Counted from the first letter of the stretch, positions 1-10,119 are shown. The stretch: DNA of 64,000 bases from Ustilago trichophora (GCA_900323505.1 OOIN01000005.1:124001-188000), one strand, 5' to 3'. The notes: generated by a model from the sequence alone, not told the origin. Numbers and translations: made by a program.

Positions 1-3000
1 TCGCTGGAGGCCAATGGTAGTGCCTCGACGAGCAAGATTGGTTTGGCCGGACGACAAGGGGATGTCGGGCTGATTGGCATCGCTTCGATCGCGTGACTGC
101 CAGGCGGGCTCCAGACCAGCCACATCATTGCGACGACCACCTTGCTGGAGTCCGAGGCGAGAAGGATTTTGCGCTCTCCACTTTTGCATCTTGGCGTTAC
201 GACTCTGAATGATGATGCGGGCATACTCGTCTGTCCCCGACAGCGGCTGGTTGCTGGCTGCAGGAGAAACACCTCCGGGCGTAAAGAGCGCGGCATCGCT
301 GGGTCGATGCACGCGGCGAGAGGGCGATGGAATGGCAAGCAAGGCGTTGGATCCCATCGAGCTGGATAGATTGCCCTGCGTCATTCGTCTCTGGCTGAGC
401 GTTGCAGCCGCTGGAGCCAAGGAAGTGCGAGCAGGTGTGTCCTGTGTGGAAGCGATCCAGGGTGCGGGCTTGTCGTTGGACGACGGGTGTACATCATCGC
501 GCTGTCGATCAGCATCCTCTGCCGACTCGACCAAACTATCAAAGAGCTCCTGGGCGCCCCACGACATGCGTTGGGCAGCCGATCGACTTGGCGATAGTCG
601 AGGTCGTCGTTCGGCCGTCGGACTTGTCTGGGCCGAGGATATGCTGAGAGAAAGAAGGGGCGAGTAGGCACTAGTGCTTGCTGGCAGACCGGCGTGACGA
701 GGTGCGCTGGTGGGAACATCGAGCAGGTCAGATTTGGGCGGAGCAATGGCGGGGGATCGTGAACCCAAGAGGGCAGAGCTAGGAAGGCTGGCCGTTGGAC
801 CGTAATTTCTGCCGATAGGGATCGAGACTGACAAAGGCTGTCCACGGCTGTCATGACCAGGGAGAGCAATCTCATCTGTCTTGAGTCGCTCCATAGCAGG
901 TGAGCTGCGACCCGACACAGCAGACTCTTCGGGTGCATACGAGTATTCGGATGCCAAAGGCGAATTGCTGCGTGTCGCATTTGGCGTCTGTGGCACGTTG
1001 AGTCGGTTGTTGGGGGTGGGCGAAGGAGAGGTCTCCGAACTGAGTCCAAGTCCTAGTCCGTGTCCTTGACTGGCACCTCCCATGGCCAAGGAGCCAGGCT
1101 GCTGAGCGGAAGCGGAGGCCGTCCATCTGGTCAGAGGCGACTCGATCGACATGGTGGAAGCGCTCTTGGGCACGGTTCGAGGTGAAGGCGACAGCGGCAC
1201 AAAGAGATCACCGGCCAAACGCACTGCTGTCGGCACACGTTGCAAACGGATCGCATCCGCTAGACCAGCGGATCCGACACCTTTGCCGGATGGACTTGGC
1301 CCTGTTGAACTAGAAGGTGCGTCGAAGGCAGCCGCTTGAGCCGCGGCGGGTGGCACCGAGGAAGGAGGTACGCCAAGTGTCTGACTACGCACTCGCGAGC
1401 GAGTGTGTCCGGCAGAAGGTGTCGAAGTTGGTGCCTCATGCCTAGGCAGCTCGTCGTCTTCAATGACTTGAGAGTTTCTCTTGCGATGCAATGACGAGCG
1501 AGTGGCGAGAGAGGAGCCAAATGGAACCGAAGAGGAGCCGAGACCGGAGCTGGAGAAGGACGAGGCAGCGCCTTGGGTACCTGAGGAGCTGACGCTGCCA
1601 GAGCGATGCGAGGCTGATGTGGCAGGGATGGGAGCCGGAAGCGGGATGCTTGGGCTGCCTGACTCGATGGCGGCGACCAGATTAGGATCTACGCCATCGG
1701 GACCTCCAACGGGCGAAATAGCTCCTTCACCTAGCAACGCACCACCGAGAGATCGAGCACGGCGATGAGCACTGGAGCTGAGTGACGACGAAGTCATGCG
1801 TCTACGTCGAGTCGAATGCAAGATAACGCTGCCTCCGCCTGTGCCTGTGCTGGGCGTCGTTGTGCCTGCTCCACTAAAGCTGGAGGGTGCAAAGGCACCA
1901 GAATTGCTACGGCTACCACGCGCCTCCCAACCGAGCGTAGGAGAGCCAGAGTGGAAGGAGCTGGAAGCCGGAAGACCGACGGAAGAGCCTGACGAGAGCG
2001 GCGAGGGATTGGAAGGGACGCCGAGTCCGAGCGAAGGGTCTTCCTTGCGTTTGGTCATGGCGATGGTCGAGACGGGTCGATCGACGGGTTCCAATGCAGG
2101 TGAACCTGATTTGCCGCCTCCAATGCGTCGAGGCACAGCGGGTGGACCCATGGAGCCGCTCGAGCTGGTGACAGACGATTTTCGCGTCAAGTTGGAGCCA
2201 GTAGTGCCAAAGTCGTCTGATACTACCGAAGAGGCGTCGTCATCAGCTGCACTGAGGCCTTGGAAAGGAGAGTGGCGTGATGGAGTGCGATGGAGCCTCG
2301 AAGCACCCGTCACAGCTCTATGAAGTGGATTCGAAGTGGCTCGATCGCGATCGAGGCGTAAAGATGTTCTAGGCAGAGGCGATGCACCAGCGCCGTCATT
2401 GGTTGAAGTTGCATTGAATAGGGTATCTTTGCGAGCGGTAGGTCGATGCTCGAAGCTCATGCTGCGATGCGTTGTCTCGTCGATCGTGTCGGATGCGGCC
2501 GAGTCGGATGCGGCCAGACTCGGCTGCCGACGACCGGGGTGAGAGGAAGATGTGGACGAGACCGAAGACGGTGAGGTGGGAGAGAGAGGATGGGCATGGC
2601 TGCCCTGAGAGGACGAAGTGGAGCCGTGTGTGCGGCGCCGTGCAGCTACTGGATCAGAGTTGGATCGATGCTGTTCGTTTTCGCGGAACCACGCTGAAGC
2701 AGGGTGGGTAGCGGTGCCGTCATGGTTGAGCACCTCGTCGTCGTTGATGTCATCGTCGTTGGGGAGGATGGATGCAAAAGCGAGCGGACTAGAAAAGGAA
2801 GGAGCTGTATCAAACGACATTCTCTTGGAAGAGCTTCGGCTGAGAGCTTTGAGTGCCGCCGAAGGTGGACTAAGGGAGAGGCCAGGTAGCGGCGGACTGA
2901 TCAACGACGGCGCTGTTGGGGGCGAAGTGCTGGCATAGGCGGACGATGAGGAGGCGACGTTCTGAGGTTGAGAGGTGGGGGCTGAGGAGCTTGCCGCGGA

Positions 3001-3408
3001 CGAGATTGGCGAGGTGGATGATGCAAGTGAGCCTGCTGTGGTGGAAAAGGAAGAGGAGACCGTCAAAGGTAATGCCGATGCTGAACGAGGGTCACTGGAT
3101 GCAAAACGCGAATGCTTGAAAGTGCGCGTTGGTGAAGGTGGCGGATCGGATCGTGGATGTTTGCCTGCTACCGATGTTGCTGATAAAGACGATGGGGAAG
3201 GGCTGGGACCACTGAATGATGGTGATGATTTGGGATCGCAAGTGTCGTCGTCGCCGGCGTGGAAGGAGGTAGGGGGTCGTAATCGACCGAGGTCGCTGGT
3301 GCTGATGCTGGTGCTGGTGCTTGTGCTAGCACTGGCACTGGCACTGGCACTGACACTGGAACTGGCCTTGTTACGGTTGGCGGAACTGAATGGGTCGGTG
3401 AACTGCAT
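1..3408 (-). CDS. Large Ser/Pro-rich protein, N-terminal 1136 residues (runs off window)
   Basis: One reading frame stays open on the minus strand from an ATG at 3408 to the first base of the window, so the gene is cut at its 3' end. The visible 1136 residues are almost entirely low complexity and rich in Ser, Pro, Thr, Ala and Arg, with many SP/TP sites. An imperfect CTGGCA-type repeat near 3330-3356 encodes alternating Ser near the N-terminus. No catalytic domain is visible. The only compact, conserved-looking block is EYARIIIQSRNAKMQKW at residues 1061-1077. A long disordered N-terminus followed by such a block would suit a large signalling protein, perhaps a fungal adenylate cyclase, but that is only a guess. 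Several long plus-strand frames in this interval are antisense shadows of this gene. Confidence 0.75.
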   Translation of the reverse strand, partial: MQFTDPFSSANRNKASSSVSASASASASTSTSTSISTSDLGRLRPPTSFHAGDDDTCDPKSSPSFSGPSPSPSSLSATSVAGKHPRSDPPPSPTRTFKHSRFASSDPRSASALPLTVSSSFSTTAGSLASSTSPISSAASSSAPTSQPQNVASSSSAYASTSPPTAPSLISPPLPGLSLSPPSAALKALSRSSSKRMSFDTAPSFSSPLAFASILPNDDDINDDEVLNHDGTATHPASAWFRENEQHRSNSDPVAARRRTHGSTSSSQGSHAHPLSPTSPSSVSSTSSSHPGRRQPSLAASDSAASDTIDETTHRSMSFEHRPTARKDTLFNATSTNDGAGASPLPRTSLRLDRDRATSNPLHRAVTGASRLHRTPSRHSPFQGLSAADDDASSVVSDDFGTTGSNLTRKSSVTSSSGSMGPPAVPRRIGGGKSGSPALEPVDRPVSTIAMTKRKEDPSLGLGVPSNPSPLSSGSSVGLPASSSFHSGSPTLGWEARGSRSNSGAFAPSSFSGAGTTTPSTGTGGGSVILHSTRRRRMTSSSLSSSAHRRARSLGGALLGEGAISPVGGPDGVDPNLVAAIESGSPSIPLPAPIPATSASHRSGSVSSSGTQGAASSFSSSGLGSSSVPFGSSLATRSSLHRKRNSQVIEDDELPRHEAPTSTPSAGHTRSRVRSQTLGVPPSSVPPAAAQAAAFDAPSSSTGPSPSGKGVGSAGLADAIRLQRVPTAVRLAGDLFVPLSPSPRTVPKSASTMSIESPLTRWTASASAQQPGSLAMGGASQGHGLGLGLSSETSPSPTPNNRLNVPQTPNATRSNSPLASEYSYAPEESAVSGRSSPAMERLKTDEIALPGHDSRGQPLSVSIPIGRNYGPTASLPSSALLGSRSPAIAPPKSDLLDVPTSAPRHAGLPASTSAYSPLLSLSISSAQTSPTAERRPRLSPSRSAAQRMSWGAQELFDSLVESAEDADRQRDDVHPSSNDKPAPWIASTQDTPARTSLAPAAATLSQRRMTQGNLSSSMGSNALLAIPSPSRRVHRPSDAALFTPGGVSPAASNQPLSGTDEYARIIIQSRNAKMQKWRAQNPSRLGLQQGGRRNDVAGLEPAWQSRDRSDANQPDIPLSSGQTNLARRGTTIGLQR

Positions 3409-3871
3409 CGCTGAGCCTGTTGTGGGCGTGACGGTGACAGGTAAAGTGTTTGTTGCAACACAGGACCACGTCGTAAACTTTCTTGTCGGGATTCATGGAC
3501 ACACACACATGTCGGGATCAGAATCCAAAGTGTCACACGGGCCCATTCCAAAGTCGCTCTGAATTTTAATAAACAGGCACAATTTCAGTCAAAAGTCCAC
3601 ATGCGCATACAGTGCACACTGTACTGTACTGTACCCACGCCTCGGTACCATCATCTTGTACACTCGCAACAACTCAATCGCCGTTCAATCTCTCGAAATT
3701 CAAAGGCAAGCAGCCACGTAGTCGTATGAAAAAAAAAAAAGAATCTATAGGAATACTGGTGAGCTACTGATACATGTCTTGGTATTCTATCTCAGGCTGC
3801 GGTATTGCTGAGAATGAACGAGCGATCTAGCATTAGCAGAGACATCTTTCGAGCATCTTTTCGAGACAAAT
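3409..3871. other. Intergenic, 463 bp
   Basis: Lies between the start of the Ser-rich gene and the stop of COQ1, both on the minus strand, so it holds the promoter of the former and the 3' end of the latter's upstream neighbour region. It contains two overlapping TACTGTA motifs (3622-3633) and an A tract near 3727-3738. No gene seen. Confidence 0.6.
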
Positions 3872-4895
3872 CTACTTGACCCTCTTGATCACCTGTTCGT
3901 TGAGCCTAACCAGTGCCTGTTTGGCCTCCGAGTCTGGCAGCACCTCCAAATGTTGCGTCGCCCTTCTCGCGTGCTCCTTGGCCAGCTCAGCGGTCCTCTT
4001 CAATCCTTCACTTCTGTCCACCAATCTCAGCATCTTCTCCACGTCTCCTTGACCTTCGAATCTCCTTGCTACCAATTCGTGAATACCTTCACCTGGCAAT
4101 TCCTGCCAGGCGTAGAGCACGGGAGCTGTAGCCAGACCCAAACGCAGATCAGCACCGCCCGAAGGTTTGCCAAACGCGGCAGAGGTGGATTGAAAATCGA
4201 GCAAGTCATCGACGAGTTGAAAGGCGATGCCGAGGTTGCGTCCGTATCCGTAGGCTGCATCTCGGATGCGTCGCATTTCTTCGGCTACAGCGCCCGAAAC
4301 GCCGGCTTTCGACATGGCATCGGACCCACATCCGGCGAGGATGACCGAGGCTCGAGTGGATTTGGCGATGAGAGCGGCGGTCTTGAGATACGTCTTTTGG
4401 AGGTAGAGCGAAAAGTGGGCGGGTGTGGGTTGGTTTGCTGCTGCGGAAACCGAGGCGAGGGTTCGCTCGGCTTGAGGTGCAGAGAGACCCATGTTGTGAG
4501 CGAAGAGGCCTTCGCTTTCCCAAATGTTGGCGTGGGTGTTCTTGCTGGCGGGCTCCGAGGATGATTCGGCAGCTTGAGATTTGAGCTGCATGACCTCGCC
4601 TTCGACCAAATTGGCAATGACCGTGGCGAGCAGTTCTACCACTTCGGCATCGCGCAGACGGGCAAGAGCAACGGATGCACGACCGAGCAAAAAGTCTCCA
4701 CCGAGGATGCTAAGCTTGTTGCCGAACGCTGAGGGGGCGGAAGGAGCGCCTCGACGCAAGGGAGAGGCATCGATCACATCGTCGTGAAGAAGCGATGCGA
4801 CGTGGATCATTTCGGTGATCTCGGCGAGCCTGCGCTGGGTGGGGAGGATGGCACCTGTAGCAGAGTTCAGGGCTGCGGCTGCACTACCTTCTGTT

Positions 4896-4927
<32 letters not shown>

Positions 4928-5602
4928 AGAAGATGTTGGTGTGGCAAGGGACCCTTCGATGCTCTCCATGTGTGGGTTAAAGTCGTTGAGCACGCTACCG
5001 GGAGAGAGGGGCTCGTTGATGCCCATATCGCGTTCGATGGACTTGCCTGTGTCGCTGCGCTGAGCCGAGTTCTGCGCTTGAGCAAGCAGTTCAGGATACA
5101 GCGGAGAAAGACCGTTGACGGCTTTGCTCATGAGAAGGACGATGAGTGGTCGGACGTGCTTGCCTTCTGCTTGGAAGTAGTATTTGGCTATTGTGTCCAA
5201 GCTGGGGTGACCGGAGCCGAGGAGAGACGATACGTTGGAGCGCAAGGAGGACAGCTCGGAGGAGACCAGCGAGAGTGGATCCTGGATGATGGGTGTCGCT
5301 GAGGCGGCGGCGGAAGAGGGGGAAGAAGAAGAAGAAGAAGAAGAAGGAGAGGCGACATCCGAAGCGCCAAAGAAGGCAGCTGTGGAAGATGCGGCCAAAG
5401 ACGATGGCGAATGTGACGTAGAAGAGGATGCGGAAGAGGTAGGAAACTGAGCAAGTTGGTCCTGTACGAGGTTCTTGGCCTGATCTATCGCGGATGCCCA
5501 GCTAGACTGAGCACGCGCAGAGGGTGCAGAGAACGTTCGCACGGCGATTGAGCGACCTCGAGCAACGCTCGACAGCGCGGTCGGTGGAAGTCTTGGTGGC
5601 AT
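3872..5602 (-). CDS. COQ1: Mitochondrial all-trans polyprenyl diphosphate synthase (ubiquinone side chain)
   Basis: A 576-residue protein of the trans-prenyltransferase family. It elongates isopentenyl diphosphate units into the ubiquinone tail on the matrix side of the inner membrane. The two Asp-rich motifs are present: DDVID at 274-278 and DDLLD at 465-469. The substrate-binding GKHVRP block is at 147-152 and RRG at 283-285. The chosen ATG (5602) begins a basic, Ser/Ala-rich segment ending near RTFSAPSARAQ, typical of a mitochondrial presequence. The frame stays open 83 codons further upstream, but that part looks like untranslated leader. Low-complexity insertions (poly-Ser 86-94, poly-Ala 228-236) make it longer than usual family members. 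It is divergent from the bL9m-BolA gene, another mitochondrial gene. Confidence 0.93.
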
Positions 5603-6303
5603 GATTGCAGCAATGTGAACCTCGTGATTGACGCAAAGTCGTTCTGACCCGCAGCTCTGTCGTGAAGAGACTACAGTGATACAAGGCAAAGCCCGAAAAC
5701 GACGCTGAAACCGCAAAGATACCCAAAAGGGGATGCTGTCTTGGCTTGGCGATGTGGGGTGATGAGGAGGTGATAGAACGGAAATGAGAGTGATGTGGAG
5801 ATCGATGTTGAATTGGTCACTCTGGAAATCCAAGAAGAACGTCGTCCTCATCTCTTTCTAAACAATTTTGGTGGTACTGTACAGTGCTGTCAGACCATCG
5901 GGAATCGCATATCGCCGTCTGCTGCCCCAGAAAAAAAAAAAAGAAAAGAAAAGAAACCCATTCCAATGGAGGCGCGTGCTTGCCGTTTGTATCCGAATTT
6001 CAACGTCAGCCAAATATCGCATTTTATTTGGTCAGCCATCCCGATTTCCGATTTTTCTTTTACATTTACAGATGTGAGATTGATATCTCCAACTCAAACG
6101 TGAAATCATTGCAATTCCCTTTTCGCCCGAATCGAGGAAACGGCCAAAAAAAGGGGAGCAAGGGGATGAAGCTTCCGAAGAGACACACACAACCTCTCAC
6201 ATCGCTGCTAACCACCATCACCCTTACATCTTGACACACCCTCCAATTTTCCCGCCAGACAACATCTCGCGGTGCTTTCCTCACAAAGCACCACCCAGAC
6301 GAG
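5603..6303. promoter_or_regulatory. Divergent promoter region COQ1 / bL9m-BolA
   Basis: About 700 bp separate two head-to-head genes for mitochondrial proteins. The stretch holds a TACTGTA motif (5875-5881), an A-rich run around 5931-5950 and no convincing gene. Shared regulation of the pair is possible but not shown by the sequence. Confidence 0.4.
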
Positions 6304-7609
6304 ATGAGATCTTCCGCCATCCTCAACTTTGCACAGACCGTAAGTTGTCTCTTTTCACCCCCCCACCTCTCTACATTTCCACCACTTGCTGATTTCAAAT
6401 TTTCGCCCCTCTTCTTTGTGATGGCAACAGGCCCGCACACTCTCGCAAAGGAGGCTCGTACGTGTTCAGCTCAAAACCGACGTAACCGGTCTCGGTCGTG
6501 CCGGTAGCATCGTCCTGGTCCAACCTGGTCGCATGCGAAACGAATTGCTCCCAACCAACAAAGCCATCTATCAACCTCTCCCCACCCCCTTCCAGCTTTC
6601 TAACCAGAAGGCCAACGCCTCCGTTGTCGAAGCTCAACTCGAGTCTGCCCACGCCGCACTTCAGCTTCAGCAGGCACGTGAATCGCTCTCCCGAGAATTG
6701 GGCCCCATTCAACTGCTCAGTTTGCGAAGGAAGCTCGAATCTGCCCCTGCCGTTGTCTTTTCCAGGCAGACGACGACCAAGTTCAAGCCTTCTTCGAGCG
6801 CAGCCGCCGGTACTAGTGGTGAAGTGGAACTGCCAAAGCCAGCACTCGGTATTCAGGGAAGCATCGCTGCAAGCGACGTTGTTGCATTTTTGAGGGAGAA
6901 CGGAGCGTTTGATCTCGAAACAGACTTTAGCGACCAAGCCAAAGAGGTTCAGCTCAACAGGCTCAGCACTTCCCAGATCAACACTGCTTGCGAATTCACC
7001 CTCTCCTCTACACACGACGACGAGAGCATCGATAAGCTCGGTAGGATCAAGAAAACCGGTCGATTCACTCTCACCGCCCACATCTTGCCCTCCAACATTC
7101 GCGTTAGGATTCCCGTTGTCGTTCGCCCCAACATAGCTTCTACCCTTGCCTCTAGCTCCACGCTTGCCGCCAACCCTTTGACTCCTTCGATCTCTGCAGC
7201 AACAGCTTCAAGTATGAGCGGTCAAACCCGAGGATATGCCACCTCGGCTTCGGCATCGAGGCCGATGAGCATGGAAACTTGCATGCGAACCAAGTTGGAA
7301 GCCGAATTTGGCCCCCAAGTCGAAGTCAACATTAGGAACGATTCCAGCAAGCACGCCCATCATGCCGCTATGGCTGCTCAGGGAGGTGGAAATGGCGAGA
7401 CCCACTTTTACGTCCATGTCATCTCGGACAAGTTTCAGGGTATGACCCAGATCAAGCGTCATCGTGCTGTCAATGCTCTGCTTGAAGCCGAATTTGAACA
7501 GGGTTTGCATGCCCTCAGCCTCCGAACCAAGACTTGGGCCGAGGAGAATAAGGCCAAACCATCATCGACGCAAGAACAGCAGCAACAGGAGAGCAATGTG
7601 AGCATCTAA
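6304..7609 (+). CDS. Mitochondrial ribosomal protein bL9m fused to a BolA (Bol1-type) domain
   Basis: Two exons, 6304-6339 and 6431-7609, encode 404 residues; the intron has GTAAGT and CAG borders. Residues 13-60 carry the bL9 N-terminal RNA-binding domain, with VTGLGRAGSIVLVQPGRMRN matching the bacterial GLG-AG-V-V-PG-RN pattern. A bL9 C-terminal-like segment ends near IRVRIPVVV (about 240-255). The same frame then continues, without stop or obvious intron, through a linker containing TRGYATSASASRP (278-290) into a BolA domain (about 291-385). BolA landmarks are NDSSKHAHHA, GETHFYVHVISDKFQGM, KRHRAVNALL and HALSLRTKT. bL9m belongs to the mitoribosome large subunit (yeast MRPL50). Bol1-type proteins help mitochondrial 4Fe-4S cluster delivery with monothiol glutaredoxin. 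The combination is unexpected. Alternatives are two overlapping transcripts, or internal initiation at Met274. Confidence 0.88.
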
Positions 7610-8012
7610 TTCTTCCAATTTGGTCCGACCAATGCGCAGATCGAGGATACGACGACGACGGCTTGGCGGGGCAGCGCACATGTATTCTAGATCTAGTAAG
7701 AAAAAGAAGAAGAAAAAAAGACAATCCTTTTACTTGTAGAAACACTGCGCTGTTCTTGCTCTTTGGTATGGTTGAGATCTGCGCATGGTTGTTGGGCGGT
7801 GGTGGGGGATTGTTTGTGATTGGGTTTTGTGATGAGTTTGGGGGATACTGATTTTTACTCTACTTTTACTTTGACTATTCTTTTTTGTTTTTTGGGTGTT
7901 ACAGATTGATGATCCGACTAGGTGTTCTCAAGGGGATGATGGGACTCAAACTGGTTCGATTTGGACTGCTCCACAATCGCAACTTTATCCAACCTCGCCA
8001 CTTGCATCTGAC
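7610..8012. promoter_or_regulatory. Leader of the small membrane-protein gene, with a uORF
   Basis: The gap holds a T-rich stretch ending in TTACAG at 7904, which could be the acceptor of a 5'-UTR intron (a possible donor GTAAGA lies near 7696). A 35-codon upstream ORF runs from ATG 7909 to TGA 8014-8016. Its stop overlaps the next ATG (8013) in the arrangement ATGA. Confidence 0.4.
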
Positions 8013-8333
8013 ATGAATCGATCATCGACCAACATTTTATCCGCATTTTACACTCGTCCTCCTACCAAACCTACGGTTCCTTCCCCTACCGTTAACAAAA
8101 GCATCACACCTCAACAGAGGCAAAAATTCTTTCGTAGAGCAACAAAAAATAACTCGCTAGAACCCAACCATCGTCAAAACCTCCTCAACCTTCTCGGTGC
8201 TTTTTTGGCCACCGTATGCGGTACTTACATGGTTCTCTTTGCAGATTTCGGCCAACCACAAGCTACCAAAAATTGCTTCACAGACCTAAGACGCTCCGTT
8301 TGGGGCAACCAAGGTCCCCCCAACCTCTTCTAA
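8013..8333 (+). CDS. Small single-pass membrane protein, unknown
   Basis: A 106-residue ORF from ATG 8013. The N-terminal half is polar and basic (ITPQQRQKFFRRATKN at 31-46). A single hydrophobic helix follows at about 57-76 (LLNLLGAFLATVCGTYMVLF), then a short tail ending GNQGPPNLF. The size, basic N-terminus and one membrane span resemble small inner-membrane assembly factors, and the neighbours are mitochondrial genes, but I do not recognise the family. The frame stays open upstream of this ATG to about 7896 without another ATG, so a further 5' exon joining near 7905 is possible. Confidence 0.5.
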   Translation: MNRSSTNILSAFYTRPPTKPTVPSPTVNKSITPQQRQKFFRRATKNNSLEPNHRQNLLNLLGAFLATVCGTYMVLFADFGQPQATKNCFTDLRRSVWGNQGPPNLF

Positions 8334-8497
8334 ACCTTTGTTACACCAGCTCTTGTATACTCTTACCACACCCTGCACCATGCCTACCAAGCCGGGTTTC
8401 GAATAGATAGTCGAAAGAAAAACATAATTTTTGCCAATGTGCAAACAAGTACAGTGTGGTAAGAAAGAGAATGTGTATGTGTGTGTGTTGGATACTT

Positions 8498-9715
8498 TCA
8501 TGCAGTGATGCTGCGACGAATGCTTTTCAACCGATAAGCGTAGAATCGCTTACGAACCGGATCGGCAACGATCAACCTCTTGACCAACGCTTCCGCCTCT
8601 TCCACCACCACCGCTGCAGCCTGCTTCTCTTCAGCAAGGCAGTCCAACCACCACTCAAGAGCACCAACCGGACTCCTGCCCATAACGTCAACGCTTGGAT
8701 CCTTTTCTGCCTCCAAGTTTGTCGAGACCAAAGTTTTCACCCAACTCAGAGCCTCATTGAGCTTTGTTTGCAACTCTCGAGGGAACGACAGATGGAGGGC
8801 TCGCAGATAGTTCCATGCCGAGGCGTTATTGGGAGTGTTGGCGAGGCTTGCGCGGGTGTAGGCAATTTCGAAGCGAATCTTCTTGCGAAGATCTTGCAGG
8901 ACTGATTCGGGATGAGTATGCCAAGATGTGCTGCGGGAAGGGTTTCCTGTAAGACCAAATCGGGAGAAATGTAAGAACCAACGATGGTTCCAAGCCGAGT
9001 TATTCCTTACATCCTGCATCAACAGCTGATCCACATACTCCTCCTCACCCTTCCAAATCTCGGGAAATTGTCCTGCACCTTTACTTCCTGCAACCTTGCC
9101 CTTTTGCTTGTTTTGTTCAAGAGGTAGTGAGAGTCCGCCGAAATGCGAAAGAATCCACTGCCTATAGCCCCAAGTGTGATAGTTCTTGGCATCCCTTTCC
9201 AAGTTTTCAGCGACAAACTCGAGCTCCCTGCCAGGATGGCCCAGGGCAGAGACTACGAGACGACGATGCTGCCAGACTTGGTAGGATTTCATGTTCTTGT
9301 GGGCGAGCTCTTCGAGCCATCGCAATTCGGATTCGAGGACTGCGTCGCGGCCGCCGGGTGCCTGGGCGAGTTGAGGCGAGTGGAGGAGGACGAGGGCTCG
9401 ATATTGCCAGATGGAAAAGTGGGAGGGGTTGAGTTGGATCAGGTGGGCAGTGAGAGCAAGGGCACGAGGCGTGAGCTCGAGAGATGTGAGAGGGGAAGAT
9501 AAGGGAGAGCTGTGACAGGCGGTGAGGGTGCGATAAAGTGACATTGCTGTCGAGTAGTCGGGGTTGTAGAGAATGGGGCACATTGGAGATGTGGAAGATT
9601 CGGATTGTGGGGTCGGAATGACATCGGACCAGATGGAGGAGGAGGCATCGAAGGGGAGGTATGGCGAACAGAGGTCGTCGAGGACCGACGTCGAGGGAGC
9701 CGTTGTCGTTGTCAT
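8498..9715 (-). CDS. RAM2: Protein farnesyl/geranylgeranyltransferase type I, alpha subunit
   Basis: An intron-free ORF of 405 residues with the Trp-rich PPTA helical repeats of the alpha subunit. Visible repeats include NPSHFSIWQYRALVLL, MKSYQVWQHRRLVV, AKNYHTWGYRQWIL and NNSAWNHRWFL. This subunit pairs with different beta subunits to make farnesyltransferase or GGTase-I, which prenylate CaaX proteins such as Ras and Rho in the cytosol. Length suits the fungal family. The ATG at 9715 is followed by a short Thr/Ser-rich leader. It is divergent from the HSBP1-like gene. Confidence 0.92.
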   Translation of the reverse strand: MTTTTAPSTSVLDDLCSPYLPFDASSSIWSDVIPTPQSESSTSPMCPILYNPDYSTAMSLYRTLTACHSSPLSSPLTSLELTPRALALTAHLIQLNPSHFSIWQYRALVLLHSPQLAQAPGGRDAVLESELRWLEELAHKNMKSYQVWQHRRLVVSALGHPGRELEFVAENLERDAKNYHTWGYRQWILSHFGGLSLPLEQNKQKGKVAGSKGAGQFPEIWKGEEEYVDQLLMQDVRNNSAWNHRWFLHFSRFGLTGNPSRSTSWHTHPESVLQDLRKKIRFEIAYTRASLANTPNNASAWNYLRALHLSFPRELQTKLNEALSWVKTLVSTNLEAEKDPSVDVMGRSPVGALEWWLDCLAEEKQAAAVVVEEAEALVKRLIVADPVRKRFYAYRLKSIRRSITA

Positions 9716-10119
9716 GTTGTAGGGTGTACTTCAATCTTGTCCGGGAGGAGGTGGTGGTTGTGGTCAAGAAAGACGATGGACCGTCAGCGAGCAATGAGCC
9801 CTTATAGCTGTATTTGTGGTTGTTTTCTAAGATGCAGTGGACGGCGAGATCCCTTTGTTGCTCGTCGTCGTGGGAAGGCAAGAACAGATCAAAGAGTCTT
9901 GGAAAGATTCTCATGAATGAAGAACAAAGGGGAAGGTCCAAGCGTTTCTCTTTGCGCATGGAGGTCTTCTCTTCCTTTTTTTATATTTATTATTTTTAAT
10001 TAATATATTTATTTTTTGTGCTACGCCCCGCATGTTTGTGTAACTCGCGCATCAAGATCAACACTTTCCTCTCCATCACCATCACCATCGCCATCGCAAC
10101 ACCGTGTCCACTGCACAAT
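9716..10119. promoter_or_regulatory. Divergent promoter region RAM2 / HSBP1-like
   Basis: About 400 bp between head-to-head genes. It contains a strongly AT-rich block at about 9975-10016 with several TATA-like sequences, placed about 100-145 bp upstream of the HSBP1-like start. No other gene seen. Confidence 0.4.

Noticed and set aside
1796..2323. Plus-strand frames of up to about 195 codons within 142-3562
   Set aside because: They lie opposite a 1136-codon minus-strand frame that stays open to the window edge; composition mirrors its Ser/Pro codons.
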